A stretch of 41,779 nt of DNA from Sulfurirhabdus autotrophica (GTDB taxonomy: Bacteria; Pseudomonadota; Gammaproteobacteria; Burkholderiales; SMCO01). A program made the position numbers and the translations under genes. Position 1 is the first letter of the stretch; every line of letters begins with the position of its first letter. Of the stretch, positions 17,587 to 26,041 are shown piece after piece. Location: NCBI RefSeq assembly GCF_004346685.1, contig NZ_SMCO01000026.1:1-41779 (forward strand), read 5' to 3'. Under the pieces are notes generated by a model. That model ran no database searches and had not been told where the DNA came from. It was given only the letters and a program-made list of their open reading frames with translations.

Positions 17587-18426
17587 TTATTTCTGTATGA
17601 CACCAGCTATACGAAACTCCGTATGGCCAAAATCCATCATTTTCCAGCGACCACCCCAGTGCAATCCCAACGATTCAGCAACTTCACCATAGAGTCTGTA
17701 ACCTTTCATTGCCCATGGGTCTTTTTCTGAGATAACCAGTTTGCCATCACGTAAAAATGCGCAATCTGCTGCCAGACCAAACTGGTGATAGCTTTGAAAT
17801 GCCTTGGCGTTTGTGACACTTGGCCCTTGACTGGCAAGCATGTTTTGCCTTTCAGGGCTTCGATAACCTTCCAGAATAGCCATGTCGTAACCATGTTTCT
17901 CTTTCATGATTTTAAAAACAAGCAAGAGTTGCTGGGCAAAGTTATTGTTGAGTAATTGCCAATTACGACTGGCTCCAATTAATAAAGGCCGGATTTGGGT
18001 AACCTCAGCTGTAGTGAATATTTCAGGAGGCAGGGCCTGGGGAGGAACAAGTTGTTCACCCTTAAGGAGTTCAGCAATTTGTGTGTTTTCGTAACGGTTT
18101 GAATCCTCAAACCCGCCCAGCATGGTTTTGCCGCTAAATACCCATGCAAGTATGGGGGGCAGGCTGATCATTATGATGCCCGTTAATAAAAGCTGGCGAT
18201 GTTGTTTTGTAAATTCACGTGCCTTATTAGAAGAAATGGTGGTGTTGAATGCCAGAGATTTGACAGTTTGCGACTGGGCATTACCCAACTTGTTTAATTG
18301 ATTATGTACTCGGGGTGCAATGCCGGAAAGGGTGCGTAGAATTAATTCTCGCCCAGAAGGGAAGAGCACTTGCCAAGTAATGAAACAAGCCAGAAAAAAA
18401 TAAAGTGCAACAGCTAAAAAAAACAC
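17587..18426 (-). CDS. tagX: TagX-like membrane-anchored M15 peptidase (VanY-type)
   Basis: The 279-residue protein has membrane segments at about 2-22 and 80-98 and a C-terminal M15/VanY peptidase domain. The zinc-site motif SYHQFGLAAD (His214, Asp221) and the later GLHWGGRWKMMDFGHTEF (third ligand His268) are intact. In Acinetobacter, TagX is a peptidoglycan L,D-endopeptidase needed for T6SS assembly, thought to open the cell wall for the trans-envelope complex. The same role fits here because this is the first gene of the minus T6SS operon. Substrate specificity cannot be read from sequence. The start ATG at 18426 follows an AT-rich divergent region. Confidence 0.82.
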   Translation of the reverse strand: MFFLAVALYFFLACFITWQVLFPSGRELILRTLSGIAPRVHNQLNKLGNAQSQTVKSLAFNTTISSNKAREFTKQHRQLLLTGIIMISLPPILAWVFSGKTMLGGFEDSNRYENTQIAELLKGEQLVPPQALPPEIFTTAEVTQIRPLLIGASRNWQLLNNNFAQQLLLVFKIMKEKHGYDMAILEGYRSPERQNMLASQGPSVTNAKAFQSYHQFGLAADCAFLRDGKLVISEKDPWAMKGYRLYGEVAESLGLHWGGRWKMMDFGHTEFRIAGVIQK

Positions 18427-18628
18427 AAAAAAACCTTAGGACAAAATAATACTAAATTAATTTATCGACATATATTGTTAGTTAATCGACATAAATGTTA
18501 AAATGTTTACGGCCAGATACAATGCACATTATAACTTGAAAGCTTAGAAACTAAAAAGTCAATTTTAATGTCATCAATTAAAATGCCTTATTTTATGTCA
18601 TAACACTACTGTTTTAGGAGTTTGTCGT
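18427..18628. promoter_or_regulatory. Divergent regulatory region with 21-bp-spaced direct repeats
   Basis: This AT-rich gap lies between the tagX-like operon (minus) and the 324-residue protein (plus). It contains two similar elements, ATCGACATATATTGTTA at 18464-18480 and ATCGACATAAATGTTA at 18485-18500, spaced 21 bp, about two helical turns. Related inverted motifs (TTAATGTCATCA and TTATGTCATAA) lie nearer the plus-strand gene at about 18565-18603. The arrangement resembles an operator for a dimeric regulator; no regulator gene is in the window. Confidence 0.3.
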
Positions 18629-19603
18629 TTGGTTTCGTCTGAAGAAGTAAAGCGTAGCTCCTCGCACCCCAGTCTTCTATCAACTGCCGGTGCTGCAGAA
18701 GCAACTAACGGTAGAATATTGTCTACCCTTGATGCTAGTGCAAATGGACAGGTGGAGCCTAATGGTTCCCGTAATTCATTGCTGAGAGGAATATTGCTTA
18801 TCGGGTTCCTGGGTATCGGCGGAGTGGGTGCATGGCTGATCTATCAAGATGGCAAAGGGCCTATTCATGAACAAGCTGGCGTTGTTAAGGCTGAACAGGC
18901 ATCAAAGCCGGCTACTATCGTTCTTGCTTCAGCAGCAATGCAACCTGTTGAAAAAGTAAATAATGATCTGGGTAAAAAATCAGAAGCCGCCGCTATCATA
19001 AATGAAGTTGTGAACACTGAAAATCTCAAGCCTGCAGAGGATAAGGTGTTGCGTGATCATACGGATCCCGAATCCAGGCCCATTTCCAAGGGGGTGCTTT
19101 CTGACGCATTAGAAGCAGATGCGACACCGCATTCATATTCGGCTAAAAAATCACTAATAAAATCCAGTGACACAACCCACAAATTGAAACCTGCAAACTC
19201 CGTAGAGTTAGCTAAAGCAAGCACTAAACGTGAATCTAAGCAGGCATCCAAGCAAAGCAATAGTAAAGAAAAGCAGAAAAATGGCGAAACTGCCGCAAGC
19301 TCTGATAGTGACGTTAATTTACTTGAAGCGATCGTAGCGCACTCAACGGGGGCCGATCTTGCCACAGATAAAAAATTATCTGGTAAGCAAAAGACCAGTT
19401 CAAAGAAATCTCAGGTGTCACCTAAGGAAAATACCAAAACAGCATCCCGTAACACCGATATCGTGGAACGCAAGCCCGGCGATAGTACTGAAGCTTTGCT
19501 GCAACGCTGCAGGCAGCTTGGCTTTATTGAAGGGGAGTTATGTCGCTGGCGTATCTGTTCGGGCTTGTGGAGTGTAGAGTCAGCTTGCAAAACCCAGCCA
19601 TAG
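18629..19603 (+). CDS. Single-pass membrane protein, Lys/Ser-rich with small Cys-containing C-terminal domain, unknown function
   Basis: I start this at TTG 18629 because a good Shine-Dalgarno (TTAGGAG, 18614-18620) lies 8 nt upstream. The 324-residue product has a short cytoplasmic part, one membrane segment at about 49-70 (GILLIGFLGIGGVGAWLIY), and a long low-complexity linker rich in Lys, Ser and Ala. It ends in a compact segment at about 285-320 (LLQRCRQLGFIEGELCRW, then a CSGLW motif) with three or four cysteines. I do not recognise a family. It stands between divergent T6SS operons and 67 nt upstream of vgrG on the same strand, so a T6SS link is possible. The linker could let the C-terminal domain reach through the peptidoglycan. 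Confidence 0.65.
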   Translation: MVSSEEVKRSSSHPSLLSTAGAAEATNGRILSTLDASANGQVEPNGSRNSLLRGILLIGFLGIGGVGAWLIYQDGKGPIHEQAGVVKAEQASKPATIVLASAAMQPVEKVNNDLGKKSEAAAIINEVVNTENLKPAEDKVLRDHTDPESRPISKGVLSDALEADATPHSYSAKKSLIKSSDTTHKLKPANSVELAKASTKRESKQASKQSNSKEKQKNGETAASSDSDVNLLEAIVAHSTGADLATDKKLSGKQKTSSKKSQVSPKENTKTASRNTDIVERKPGDSTEALLQRCRQLGFIEGELCRWRICSGLWSVESACKTQP

Positions 19604-19670
19604 CTTGCGGACAAAAAAATTGATTCCCCATGATTTTACCTATTGAATTTAAATAAACGCGCCTTCGAAG

Positions 19671-22600
19671 ATGTCCGATTATTCTGCTATTACAAATGCC
19701 AATTTAAGCACTCAGTTACCTCAGCAACTGCTTGCCATGCTGTCTAAGTTTTCAAGTGAAACAAGGCTTTATGATATTTCCTTTAAAGATGATCAGGCCG
19801 TTACACTAGAGCTAGGCTCCGGCGGCTTGCTGGTAGAAGCCTTTAGCGCAATAGAAGGTTTGCACACCATCGCCACTCGCGACATTATCGTCCTCTCCAC
19901 CAACGCCCATATCCCGCTCAAAAGCCTGATTGGCCAGCAAGCCAGTCTTCAGGTCAGCCTGAGCGACGGCACCCGCACCCCGTTTACCGGTTTAATTAAC
20001 CAGGCGGCCATGCTGGGTAGCGAAGGCGGGCTGGCCCGTTATCGCATTCGTCTTGTGCCTTGGCTATGGCTTCTCAGCCAGACCCGCACCAGCCGAGTCT
20101 GGCAAGATAAAACCGTCATTGACATCATTGAAACTGTCTTCGCCCAATACAGCGCTCACGCCAGCTGGACCTGGAGCGATGATGTTACGCCTTTCATGAG
20201 TGATGTCAGACCCCGAAGTTACTGCGTACAATACCGGGAAACCGATCTGGCCTTCATCAGCCGTATACTGGCTGAAGAAGGTCTAAGCTGGCGTCTGGAA
20301 GAGCATGCTAAAGCCCCATCTGGTCACCGCATGGTCTTCTTCGCTGACACCACTCAGGCCACCGCTTTCCCGGCAGACTACACCCATAGCCATGCACTAG
20401 GTGGTCAAGGCATCCGCTTTCACGGCGCTCATGCCCGTGAAGCCCAGGACACCATTCAGGCATTCGGTGCCAAGCGCACCCTGCATGCCAGCCTGACTAC
20501 CGTACTCACTTACGACTACAAAGCCAAACAAGCCATTGCCGCCAGTGCCCCCACTAACCACCAATACGGTGGCAAGCATGCCCCGGTGCTGGAAAGTTAC
20601 GATAGCCCCGGTCTGTATACTTATGCCAATAGCGCAGAAGCCCAACGCTATAGCCAGTTGCACATGCAAGCCCACGAAGTCCGCAACAAGCTTTGGTATG
20701 CCCGTTCCACTGTACGCACGCTGCGCCCCGGTACTATTTTCGAACTGACACAAGGCCCGCTTCAAGAACTGGGTGACATTGCGCCTAAATATGCCGTCTT
20801 GAGCGTCACCAGCGTCGGCATCAACAACCTGCCCAAACCAGTGCAGGAAGGCCTGGCAGAATTGTTCGGCCCGCTGCCTGAAATGCTGGAAGATTGCCTG
20901 CACAGTCTTGCCCAGACGTCTTATGCCCGACACGCTACCGAGCCAAAATCCGCTTACAACCCTGCCACCGCAGCCAGAGAAGCCGCCAGCCAGCGCTTGC
21001 AGGTACAAGCTGACAAACATAACCTGGCCGAAGTCATCACCCAGGCTAAAACCCTCGGCTACGCCAACCGCTTCGAAGCCATCCGCGCCGACATTCCCTG
21101 GCGTCCGGTATTAGAAGACGGTACCGGCTATTATCACAATCCCCGCGCCACAGCGCCCGGCAGCCAAAGTGCCATCGTCGTCGGCCCCAACGGCGAAACT
21201 ACCCCCAAAGGGGCCGATGAAATCTATTGCGACAAACTGGGCCGGGTGCGCATCCGCTTCCATTGGCAAGACCAGCACGGCCATGACGAAAGTCACGCCA
21301 ACGCAGGCTGCTGGGTGCGGGTCGCCCAGCGCAGTGCAGGCGGCGGCATGGGCAGCCAGTTCCTGCCCCGCATCGGCCAGGAAGTCCTGATCCAGTTCAT
21401 TGAAGGCGACATCGACCGGCCCATCCTCATTGGTGCCCTGTATAACGGCCAGGGTGAAGGCGGCACCATTCCCACCCCGGGTGGCCAAGCCGACCGGCAA
21501 GCCATCCTCACCGTTTTCGACCCCGCTCACGACCACAGCGCCTCAGCACAAGGCAACCTGGCCGGGGGCAATAGCCCGGTATGGCACGGCGCCTCCAGCG
21601 ATAGCGCCGGCCACCGCAATGCAGCAGCCCAGTGGGGTATCCGCAGCAAGGAATATGGCGGCACCGGCTACAACCAGTTAGTGTTTGACGACACCGACAA
21701 CCAGGGCCGCATCCAGCTCAAAACTACCCAGGCCGCCAGTGAACTTAACCTCGGTCACCTGATCCATACCGCTGACAATCATCGCGGCAGCTTCCGGGGG
21801 CAGGGCGCTGAACTGCGCACTGACGCCTATGGTGCCCTCCGTGCCGGATCAGGCATTCTGCTCACCAGCTACAGCATCAGCCACAATGCCGGCAACCGCA
21901 CCCCCGCAGGCGACAACGCCCCGGGCATGGCCCATTTGAAACAAGCCACCCAGCTGGGCCAAAGCTTCAACAACATCGCCACCACCCATCAAACGGTTGC
22001 CTACGCCAGCCATCAAGGCAGCAGCAAAGGCAACACCAGCAGTCTGGATGACAAAGCCGCCCCCATCAGCGCCCTGTTCACCGCCGCATCCGGCATGCTG
22101 AATCAAGAAACCCTGGACCAGGCCGGCAGCGATGCCCAAAGCAAAAACACCCGCACCACCAATGACAAACTACCCCATACCACCGACCCCATCATCGCCC
22201 TCTCCGCCAAAGCAGGCTTAGGTGCTGTCGCCGGACAAAACCTGCAACTGGCCAATGGCGAAACCGTCAGCCTCATGAGTGGGCAAGACAGCCAGTTCAT
22301 CACCGGCAATCAGCTGCGCGTACAAACCGGTCAGGCCATCGGGCTACTGGCAGGTGCCGTCAAACCGGGTGACAGCAACCTGGGCCTGCAACTCATCGCC
22401 GCGCAACAAGCCATCGACATCCAGGCACAAAGCGATGAAATCAAAATCCAGGCCAAAGACATGATCAACATCATGAGCGCCAATGCGCATATTGACTGGG
22501 CAGCAGCCAAAAGCATCAGCTTGTCTACAGCAGGCGGGGCGAATATCACGATAGAGGGGGGTAACATTACTACCCAGTGTCCGGGTAATCTGACAGTGCA

Positions 22601-22736
22601 TGCTTCTCAGAAGAGTTTTACGGGGGCGACGAGTATTGGATTTGCTTTGCCAGTTATGCCACAGTTCCCTAATGCCATTTGTATTCCATGTTTGATCAAG
22701 TCACTTAAGTCTGGCTCTGCTTTGGCGAGCGTATAA
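19671..22736 (+). CDS. vgrG: VgrG spike protein (TssI) of the Tle1 cassette
   Basis: A second intact VgrG of 1021 residues. The gp27-like part has NQAAMLGSEGGLARYRIRLV and VQYRETDLAFISRILAEEG. The OB fold near 546-597 has FLPRIGQEVLIQFIEGDIDRP. DUF2345 covers about 840-990. The C-terminus is short and ends with PQFPNAICIPC and a few residues, a tail type often seen in VgrGs served by DUF4123 adaptors. The gene heads the cassette vgrG, DUF4123, DUF3304 lipoprotein, phospholipase. The central part (about 19860-22550) is clearly more GC-rich than both gene ends and the neighbours, suggesting acquisition by transfer or recombination. It is not a recent copy of the VgrG at 5465-8620. Confidence 0.95.
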   Translation: MSDYSAITNANLSTQLPQQLLAMLSKFSSETRLYDISFKDDQAVTLELGSGGLLVEAFSAIEGLHTIATRDIIVLSTNAHIPLKSLIGQQASLQVSLSDGTRTPFTGLINQAAMLGSEGGLARYRIRLVPWLWLLSQTRTSRVWQDKTVIDIIETVFAQYSAHASWTWSDDVTPFMSDVRPRSYCVQYRETDLAFISRILAEEGLSWRLEEHAKAPSGHRMVFFADTTQATAFPADYTHSHALGGQGIRFHGAHAREAQDTIQAFGAKRTLHASLTTVLTYDYKAKQAIAASAPTNHQYGGKHAPVLESYDSPGLYTYANSAEAQRYSQLHMQAHEVRNKLWYARSTVRTLRPGTIFELTQGPLQELGDIAPKYAVLSVTSVGINNLPKPVQEGLAELFGPLPEMLEDCLHSLAQTSYARHATEPKSAYNPATAAREAASQRLQVQADKHNLAEVITQAKTLGYANRFEAIRADIPWRPVLEDGTGYYHNPRATAPGSQSAIVVGPNGETTPKGADEIYCDKLGRVRIRFHWQDQHGHDESHANAGCWVRVAQRSAGGGMGSQFLPRIGQEVLIQFIEGDIDRPILIGALYNGQGEGGTIPTPGGQADRQAILTVFDPAHDHSASAQGNLAGGNSPVWHGASSDSAGHRNAAAQWGIRSKEYGGTGYNQLVFDDTDNQGRIQLKTTQAASELNLGHLIHTADNHRGSFRGQGAELRTDAYGALRAGSGILLTSYSISHNAGNRTPAGDNAPGMAHLKQATQLGQSFNNIATTHQTVAYASHQGSSKGNTSSLDDKAAPISALFTAASGMLNQETLDQAGSDAQSKNTRTTNDKLPHTTDPIIALSAKAGLGAVAGQNLQLANGETVSLMSGQDSQFITGNQLRVQTGQAIGLLAGAVKPGDSNLGLQLIAAQQAIDIQAQSDEIKIQAKDMINIMSANAHIDWAAAKSISLSTAGGANITIEGGNITTQCPGNLTVHASQKSFTGATSIGFALPVMPQFPNAICIPCLIKSLKSGSALASV

Positions 22737-22749
22737 TTTATGGAATTAT

Positions 22750-23616
22750 ATGTATTTTGCTAATGATTTCAAGACCGCTAATGTGCTCATTGAAACGTTG
22801 CTCATTAAGATTGCAGAACGGCCGTCTTCTCAATGGATGGCTCTCGTCGATATGGCATTTGACTATGAGGGTAAGCAACTTCGTTGGCTCTCAGAATCAG
22901 TCAAGTTGTATGATTGCGATGAAATGGGCCAGTTTCTGGAAGTTAGTCCTGTTTTATTGCCACTTTCGAGTAATAATTTAGCACAATTGAGAAAAGAAAT
23001 TTCGGCGCTTTATTTACATTGTAAAGGGCGTCCTATGCTGAGTTTTATCGCCACTCCATCTACAGCGCATGAAGTTAGTGAAGCGTGGCGCCATTTTCTC
23101 AAAGTCAAAACCGAGGATGAGCAATCATTTGTTTTGCGTTTTGCGGACACACGAGTTTTACCAGCGCTTGCAAAATCGTTGCGCCCTAAATCATGGAGTG
23201 GTCTCACTCATAGACTTGATGCTTGGGTTGTGATTAATCGAGTTGGTGAATTGGAACAACTCCCCTTTGTCTCTCATGAAAGTGAATTGCTGGATAAAAT
23301 TACATTAAGTGCAGAAGAGTTGTCTAGTTTGATTGATCAAGGGCAGCCTGATGCAATTATTGATGTTCTGGCGGAGCAGATGCCGGATCTGCTTCCCGTT
23401 ACTAATCGTGCAGAATTTTTTCAACGGATTGTTGAAATGTGTGCCTTTGCTAAGGATTTTAGTGTCACGGCGTTTCCTGATTATGTGGCACTGGCTATAT
23501 TAAGCTGTGTCACGGATGGCAAGGCACTGGCTGATCCGGAACTGAAACAAATGCTGGAGCAGGGTGCTTGGGAATCGGGTAAGTTGATTATAAAACTGGA
23601 AGTTTTCGTTGAGTAG
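22750..23616 (+). CDS. DUF4123 T6SS adaptor/chaperone (Tap/Tec family)
   Basis: The 288-residue protein fits the DUF4123 family, which loads a specific effector onto its cognate VgrG. The N-terminal two thirds have the expected layout: a start near MALVDMAFDYEGK, the VLLPL segment, a segment with FIATPSTAHEVSEAWRHF, then FVLRFADTRVLPAL. The start ATG is 13 nt after the vgrG stop, and the end overlaps the next frame by up to 8 nt. The cognate pair is inferred from context as the upstream VgrG and the downstream DUF2235 phospholipase. Confidence 0.85.
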   Translation: MYFANDFKTANVLIETLLIKIAERPSSQWMALVDMAFDYEGKQLRWLSESVKLYDCDEMGQFLEVSPVLLPLSSNNLAQLRKEISALYLHCKGRPMLSFIATPSTAHEVSEAWRHFLKVKTEDEQSFVLRFADTRVLPALAKSLRPKSWSGLTHRLDAWVVINRVGELEQLPFVSHESELLDKITLSAEELSSLIDQGQPDAIIDVLAEQMPDLLPVTNRAEFFQRIVEMCAFAKDFSVTAFPDYVALAILSCVTDGKALADPELKQMLEQGAWESGKLIIKLEVFVE

Positions 23617-24175
23617 GACTAAGGAAATGCTGGCCAAAAATATGAAACACTTTGAAACGTATCGACGTATTTATTTGTCTCTGGCGCTAGCTCTGTGCCT
23701 GCCATTGTCAGGCTGTTTTAAGGAACCCACTGCGGCAGTTTCGTATGGGGCGGTGAGCTATATCGATGAAGCTATCGCGTCCATTGTGGTCAATGGCGAG
23801 GGTGGAATTCTTGGGGTTTATCCTCATGCCGGAGGCGCTCCAAATATGTGTTGCGTGGTGATCCCACGGCACTGGAAACCCGGTCTCAAAGCCACGATCA
23901 AGTGGCAGATGGACGGGCATTGGGTACGTGACAGCCAAGGTAAAATTGTTGTAAAAGATGGAAGCCAAGATTTTGTTGAGGGGATCTGGAAACAAAAAGT
24001 AGTCGACATCCCGGAGTACAAGGAGGTGGGGGGCTTCATGATCAATTTCTTTCCCAATGATGAGGTGAAAGTGCTGGTGACCAATGCAAGTGCTGGGTAT
24101 CCAGGCTATCCATACCCCGACCCTGATCCCAATCGCTGCTGGGATGGCGTTGTCAATACGTGTAAAGGAAAATAA
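23609..24175 (+). CDS. DUF3304-type lipoprotein, probable immunity protein for the Tle1-like phospholipase
   Basis: The protein (up to 188 residues) has a lipoprotein signal with lipobox LPLSGC and a mature domain typical of DUF3304: VNGEGGILGVYPHAGGAPN, then CCVVIPRHWKPGL and ATIKWQMDG. DUF3304 lipoproteins are commonly encoded beside T6SS phospholipases and block them in the periplasm. The start is uncertain. The longest frame begins with TTG at 23609, overlapping the DUF4123 gene. ATG at 23627 has AAGGAA directly before it, and ATG at 23642 gives the neatest signal peptide. The effector gene starts 2 nt downstream. Immunity function is inferred from family and position. Confidence 0.82.
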   Translation: MSRTKEMLAKNMKHFETYRRIYLSLALALCLPLSGCFKEPTAAVSYGAVSYIDEAIASIVVNGEGGILGVYPHAGGAPNMCCVVIPRHWKPGLKATIKWQMDGHWVRDSQGKIVVKDGSQDFVEGIWKQKVVDIPEYKEVGGFMINFFPNDEVKVLVTNASAGYPGYPYPDPDPNRCWDGVVNTCKGK

Positions 24176-24177
24176 GC

Positions 24178-25821
24178 ATGGCAACCATTTCACCTAAACC
24201 TTTCCCGGCCGATGGCTATCGAAAACTCTCTGCCAAGGAAACCATAGAACGTGCCAAGGCGCTGAATTGCATGCTACCAGTCGATAACAAACCAACGTGC
24301 TCGGGGCAGGTGCATGTTGGTATTTTTTTTGATGGTACGGGCAACAACAAGAAAGCAGATTATGAAGATTTGCCGCCCAAACAGCGCAAACACAGCAATG
24401 TTGTCAAACTTTTCCACGCTTATCCGAATGCGCCTAAGCAAGGTCATATCTCCTATTACATTCCCGGCGTTGGCACCCCTTTTCCGGAGATTGGGGAAAA
24501 GAGTGCTGCAAGCTTGGGGTCCCCTGCTGCTGAGGGTGGGGCGGGTCGAATTCTGTGGGGCCTGATGCAACTATTAAATGCGCCATATCGTTACGTAACG
24601 GGTTATCCCTTGTTTTTCGAGGCTGATTTTCCCAGACTGTCAAATTCATATGGCTACGATTTCACGCGACGCAAACAATTGAATGACTGGCAAACCGAAC
24701 TGAAACTGAAATTGGCAGATAAAAAACCTCTTGTCGAACAGATCAATCTCTCGGTATTTGGCTTCTCGCGCGGTGCGGCAGAAGCCAGGGTGTTTTGTAA
24801 CTGGCTGATGGAAGTATGCAAGGAAGAGGGCGGGGGGTGGTCCTTTGCCGGTATCCCGATCCGCATCGCGTTTCTGGGCATATTCGACACAGTGGCCTCG
24901 GTTGGCACAGCAAACTTGTGGGGCGGAGGCCTCGTTGTAGGTCATCAATCCTGGGCAGACAATGCCTTGCAAATTCATCCCGCGATTGAGAAATGTGCAC
25001 ATTTTGTGGCAGGGCACGAGGTAAGAGCGACTTTTCCACTGGATTCGGTTCGGGTGAAAAACATCTATCCTGGCAATGCCAAGGAAGTGATGTATCCGGG
25101 TTCCCATTCCGACCTGGGCGGCGGTTACGCACCCAATGCACTGGGACTGATACCCAAGCCAAATGACTCGCTGAGCATTATTCCTGGAATGGCCATGTAC
25201 AACGAAGCCCAAAAAGCGGGTGTACCTTTGATTGCCTGGAAAAAATTATTAGATATTTACCAAAGGGATTTAACCGCCTCCGAACAAACCATCAAAGCAT
25301 TTAACGCCTACCTCAAAGATGCAAACACCGGCGCAGGGCCGGTAGAAGAATTGCATGAAAGGCATATGGCGCTTTATTTGAGCTATCGCTTCAAGTATCG
25401 CCACGCGCTCAAGGAACGAATATTTTACAGGCGTGCCAACAGCAAGGACCGAGGGTATCTGGAAACGACTCAGAAGACTATTTATGAACGGCTCAAAAGC
25501 CTGGGACTTGGTGATCCTAATGCCCCTGACTTTGATCCGCGCCAAAAGGCGGAGATTGCAGAAAAATTGTCCAAGGCTGGCAAGCAAACGCTCGCTTCTG
25601 ACGACATCAAGACGCAACAACTCTACAAGGTCGCCAAGTCCATAAACATTAACAAACTGACCCCAGCGATAGAGTATTTGTGCGAAAATTACATCCATGA
25701 CTCGATGGCCGGGTTTATTGGTATGAAAGAAATCCCTTACTTTGGCGGCGTGGTGAACGAATACCGTGCAAATGGCATGGGCATCATGAAATTCCGATCG
25801 GTCTTCAAAGGTGATGACTGA
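24178..25821 (+). CDS. Tle1-like T6SS phospholipase effector (DUF2235 alpha/beta hydrolase)
   Basis: The 547-residue protein belongs to the DUF2235/Tle1 lipases that hydrolyse membrane phospholipids of target bacteria. Seen motifs are VGIFFDGTGNNK at 47-58, the nucleophile elbow GFSRG at 195-199 (Ser197), GIFDTVASVG at 234-243 (candidate Asp237), and YPGSHSDLGGGY at 306-317 (candidate His310). No signal peptide is present, as expected for VgrG-borne cargo. Residues after about 340 are a family-specific C-terminal region. It closes the cassette vgrG, DUF4123, DUF3304, tle1, and transcription is stopped by the terminator at 25966-25995. A, B and D membrane phospholipids are all possible substrates; the exact ester bond cut is unknown. 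Confidence 0.92.
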   Translation: MATISPKPFPADGYRKLSAKETIERAKALNCMLPVDNKPTCSGQVHVGIFFDGTGNNKKADYEDLPPKQRKHSNVVKLFHAYPNAPKQGHISYYIPGVGTPFPEIGEKSAASLGSPAAEGGAGRILWGLMQLLNAPYRYVTGYPLFFEADFPRLSNSYGYDFTRRKQLNDWQTELKLKLADKKPLVEQINLSVFGFSRGAAEARVFCNWLMEVCKEEGGGWSFAGIPIRIAFLGIFDTVASVGTANLWGGGLVVGHQSWADNALQIHPAIEKCAHFVAGHEVRATFPLDSVRVKNIYPGNAKEVMYPGSHSDLGGGYAPNALGLIPKPNDSLSIIPGMAMYNEAQKAGVPLIAWKKLLDIYQRDLTASEQTIKAFNAYLKDANTGAGPVEELHERHMALYLSYRFKYRHALKERIFYRRANSKDRGYLETTQKTIYERLKSLGLGDPNAPDFDPRQKAEIAEKLSKAGKQTLASDDIKTQQLYKVAKSININKLTPAIEYLCENYIHDSMAGFIGMKEIPYFGGVVNEYRANGMGIMKFRSVFKGDD

Positions 25822-25965
25822 ATGTATGGTGGATTGTGAGGTGGTTGCTATTATTTAGCTGAGCGTTAATTTAATGGCGGATCGAAATATTTACTGATTT
25901 TAATGCAAACAATTAATGCGTCTTCTTTGAATTTAAGATGCAGTTTATCTTTGACCTGTAAAAGT

Positions 25966-25995
25966 AAAAAGCCCCCAAATTCTGGGGGCTTTTTT
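25966..25995. terminator. Strong bidirectional rho-independent terminator
   Basis: AAAAA, GCCCCC (25971-25976), a 7-nt loop, GGGGGC (25984-25989), then six T. The A-run on the other side makes it work on both strands, ending the Tle1 cassette (plus) and the rhlE gene (minus). Confidence 0.9.
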
Positions 25996-26001
25996 AACTT
26001 C

Positions 26002-26024
26002 AAAAGCGTTTTAGCAACGCTTTT
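26002..26024. terminator. Second inverted repeat, possible terminator of rhlE
   Basis: AAAAGCGTT (26002-26010) and AACGCTTTT (26016-26024) form a perfect 9-bp stem with a 5-nt loop, just beyond the stop of the minus-strand rhlE. It may act with the stronger hairpin next to it. Confidence 0.5.
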
Positions 26025-26041
26025 ATTAGGTTGCTACAATA

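Noticed and set aside
19671-22736. Many long antisense and shifted ORFs inside both vgrG genes
   Set aside because: They lie opposite or within clear VgrG coding sequence and have low-complexity, unfamiliar products; they follow from the GC-rich codon pattern.
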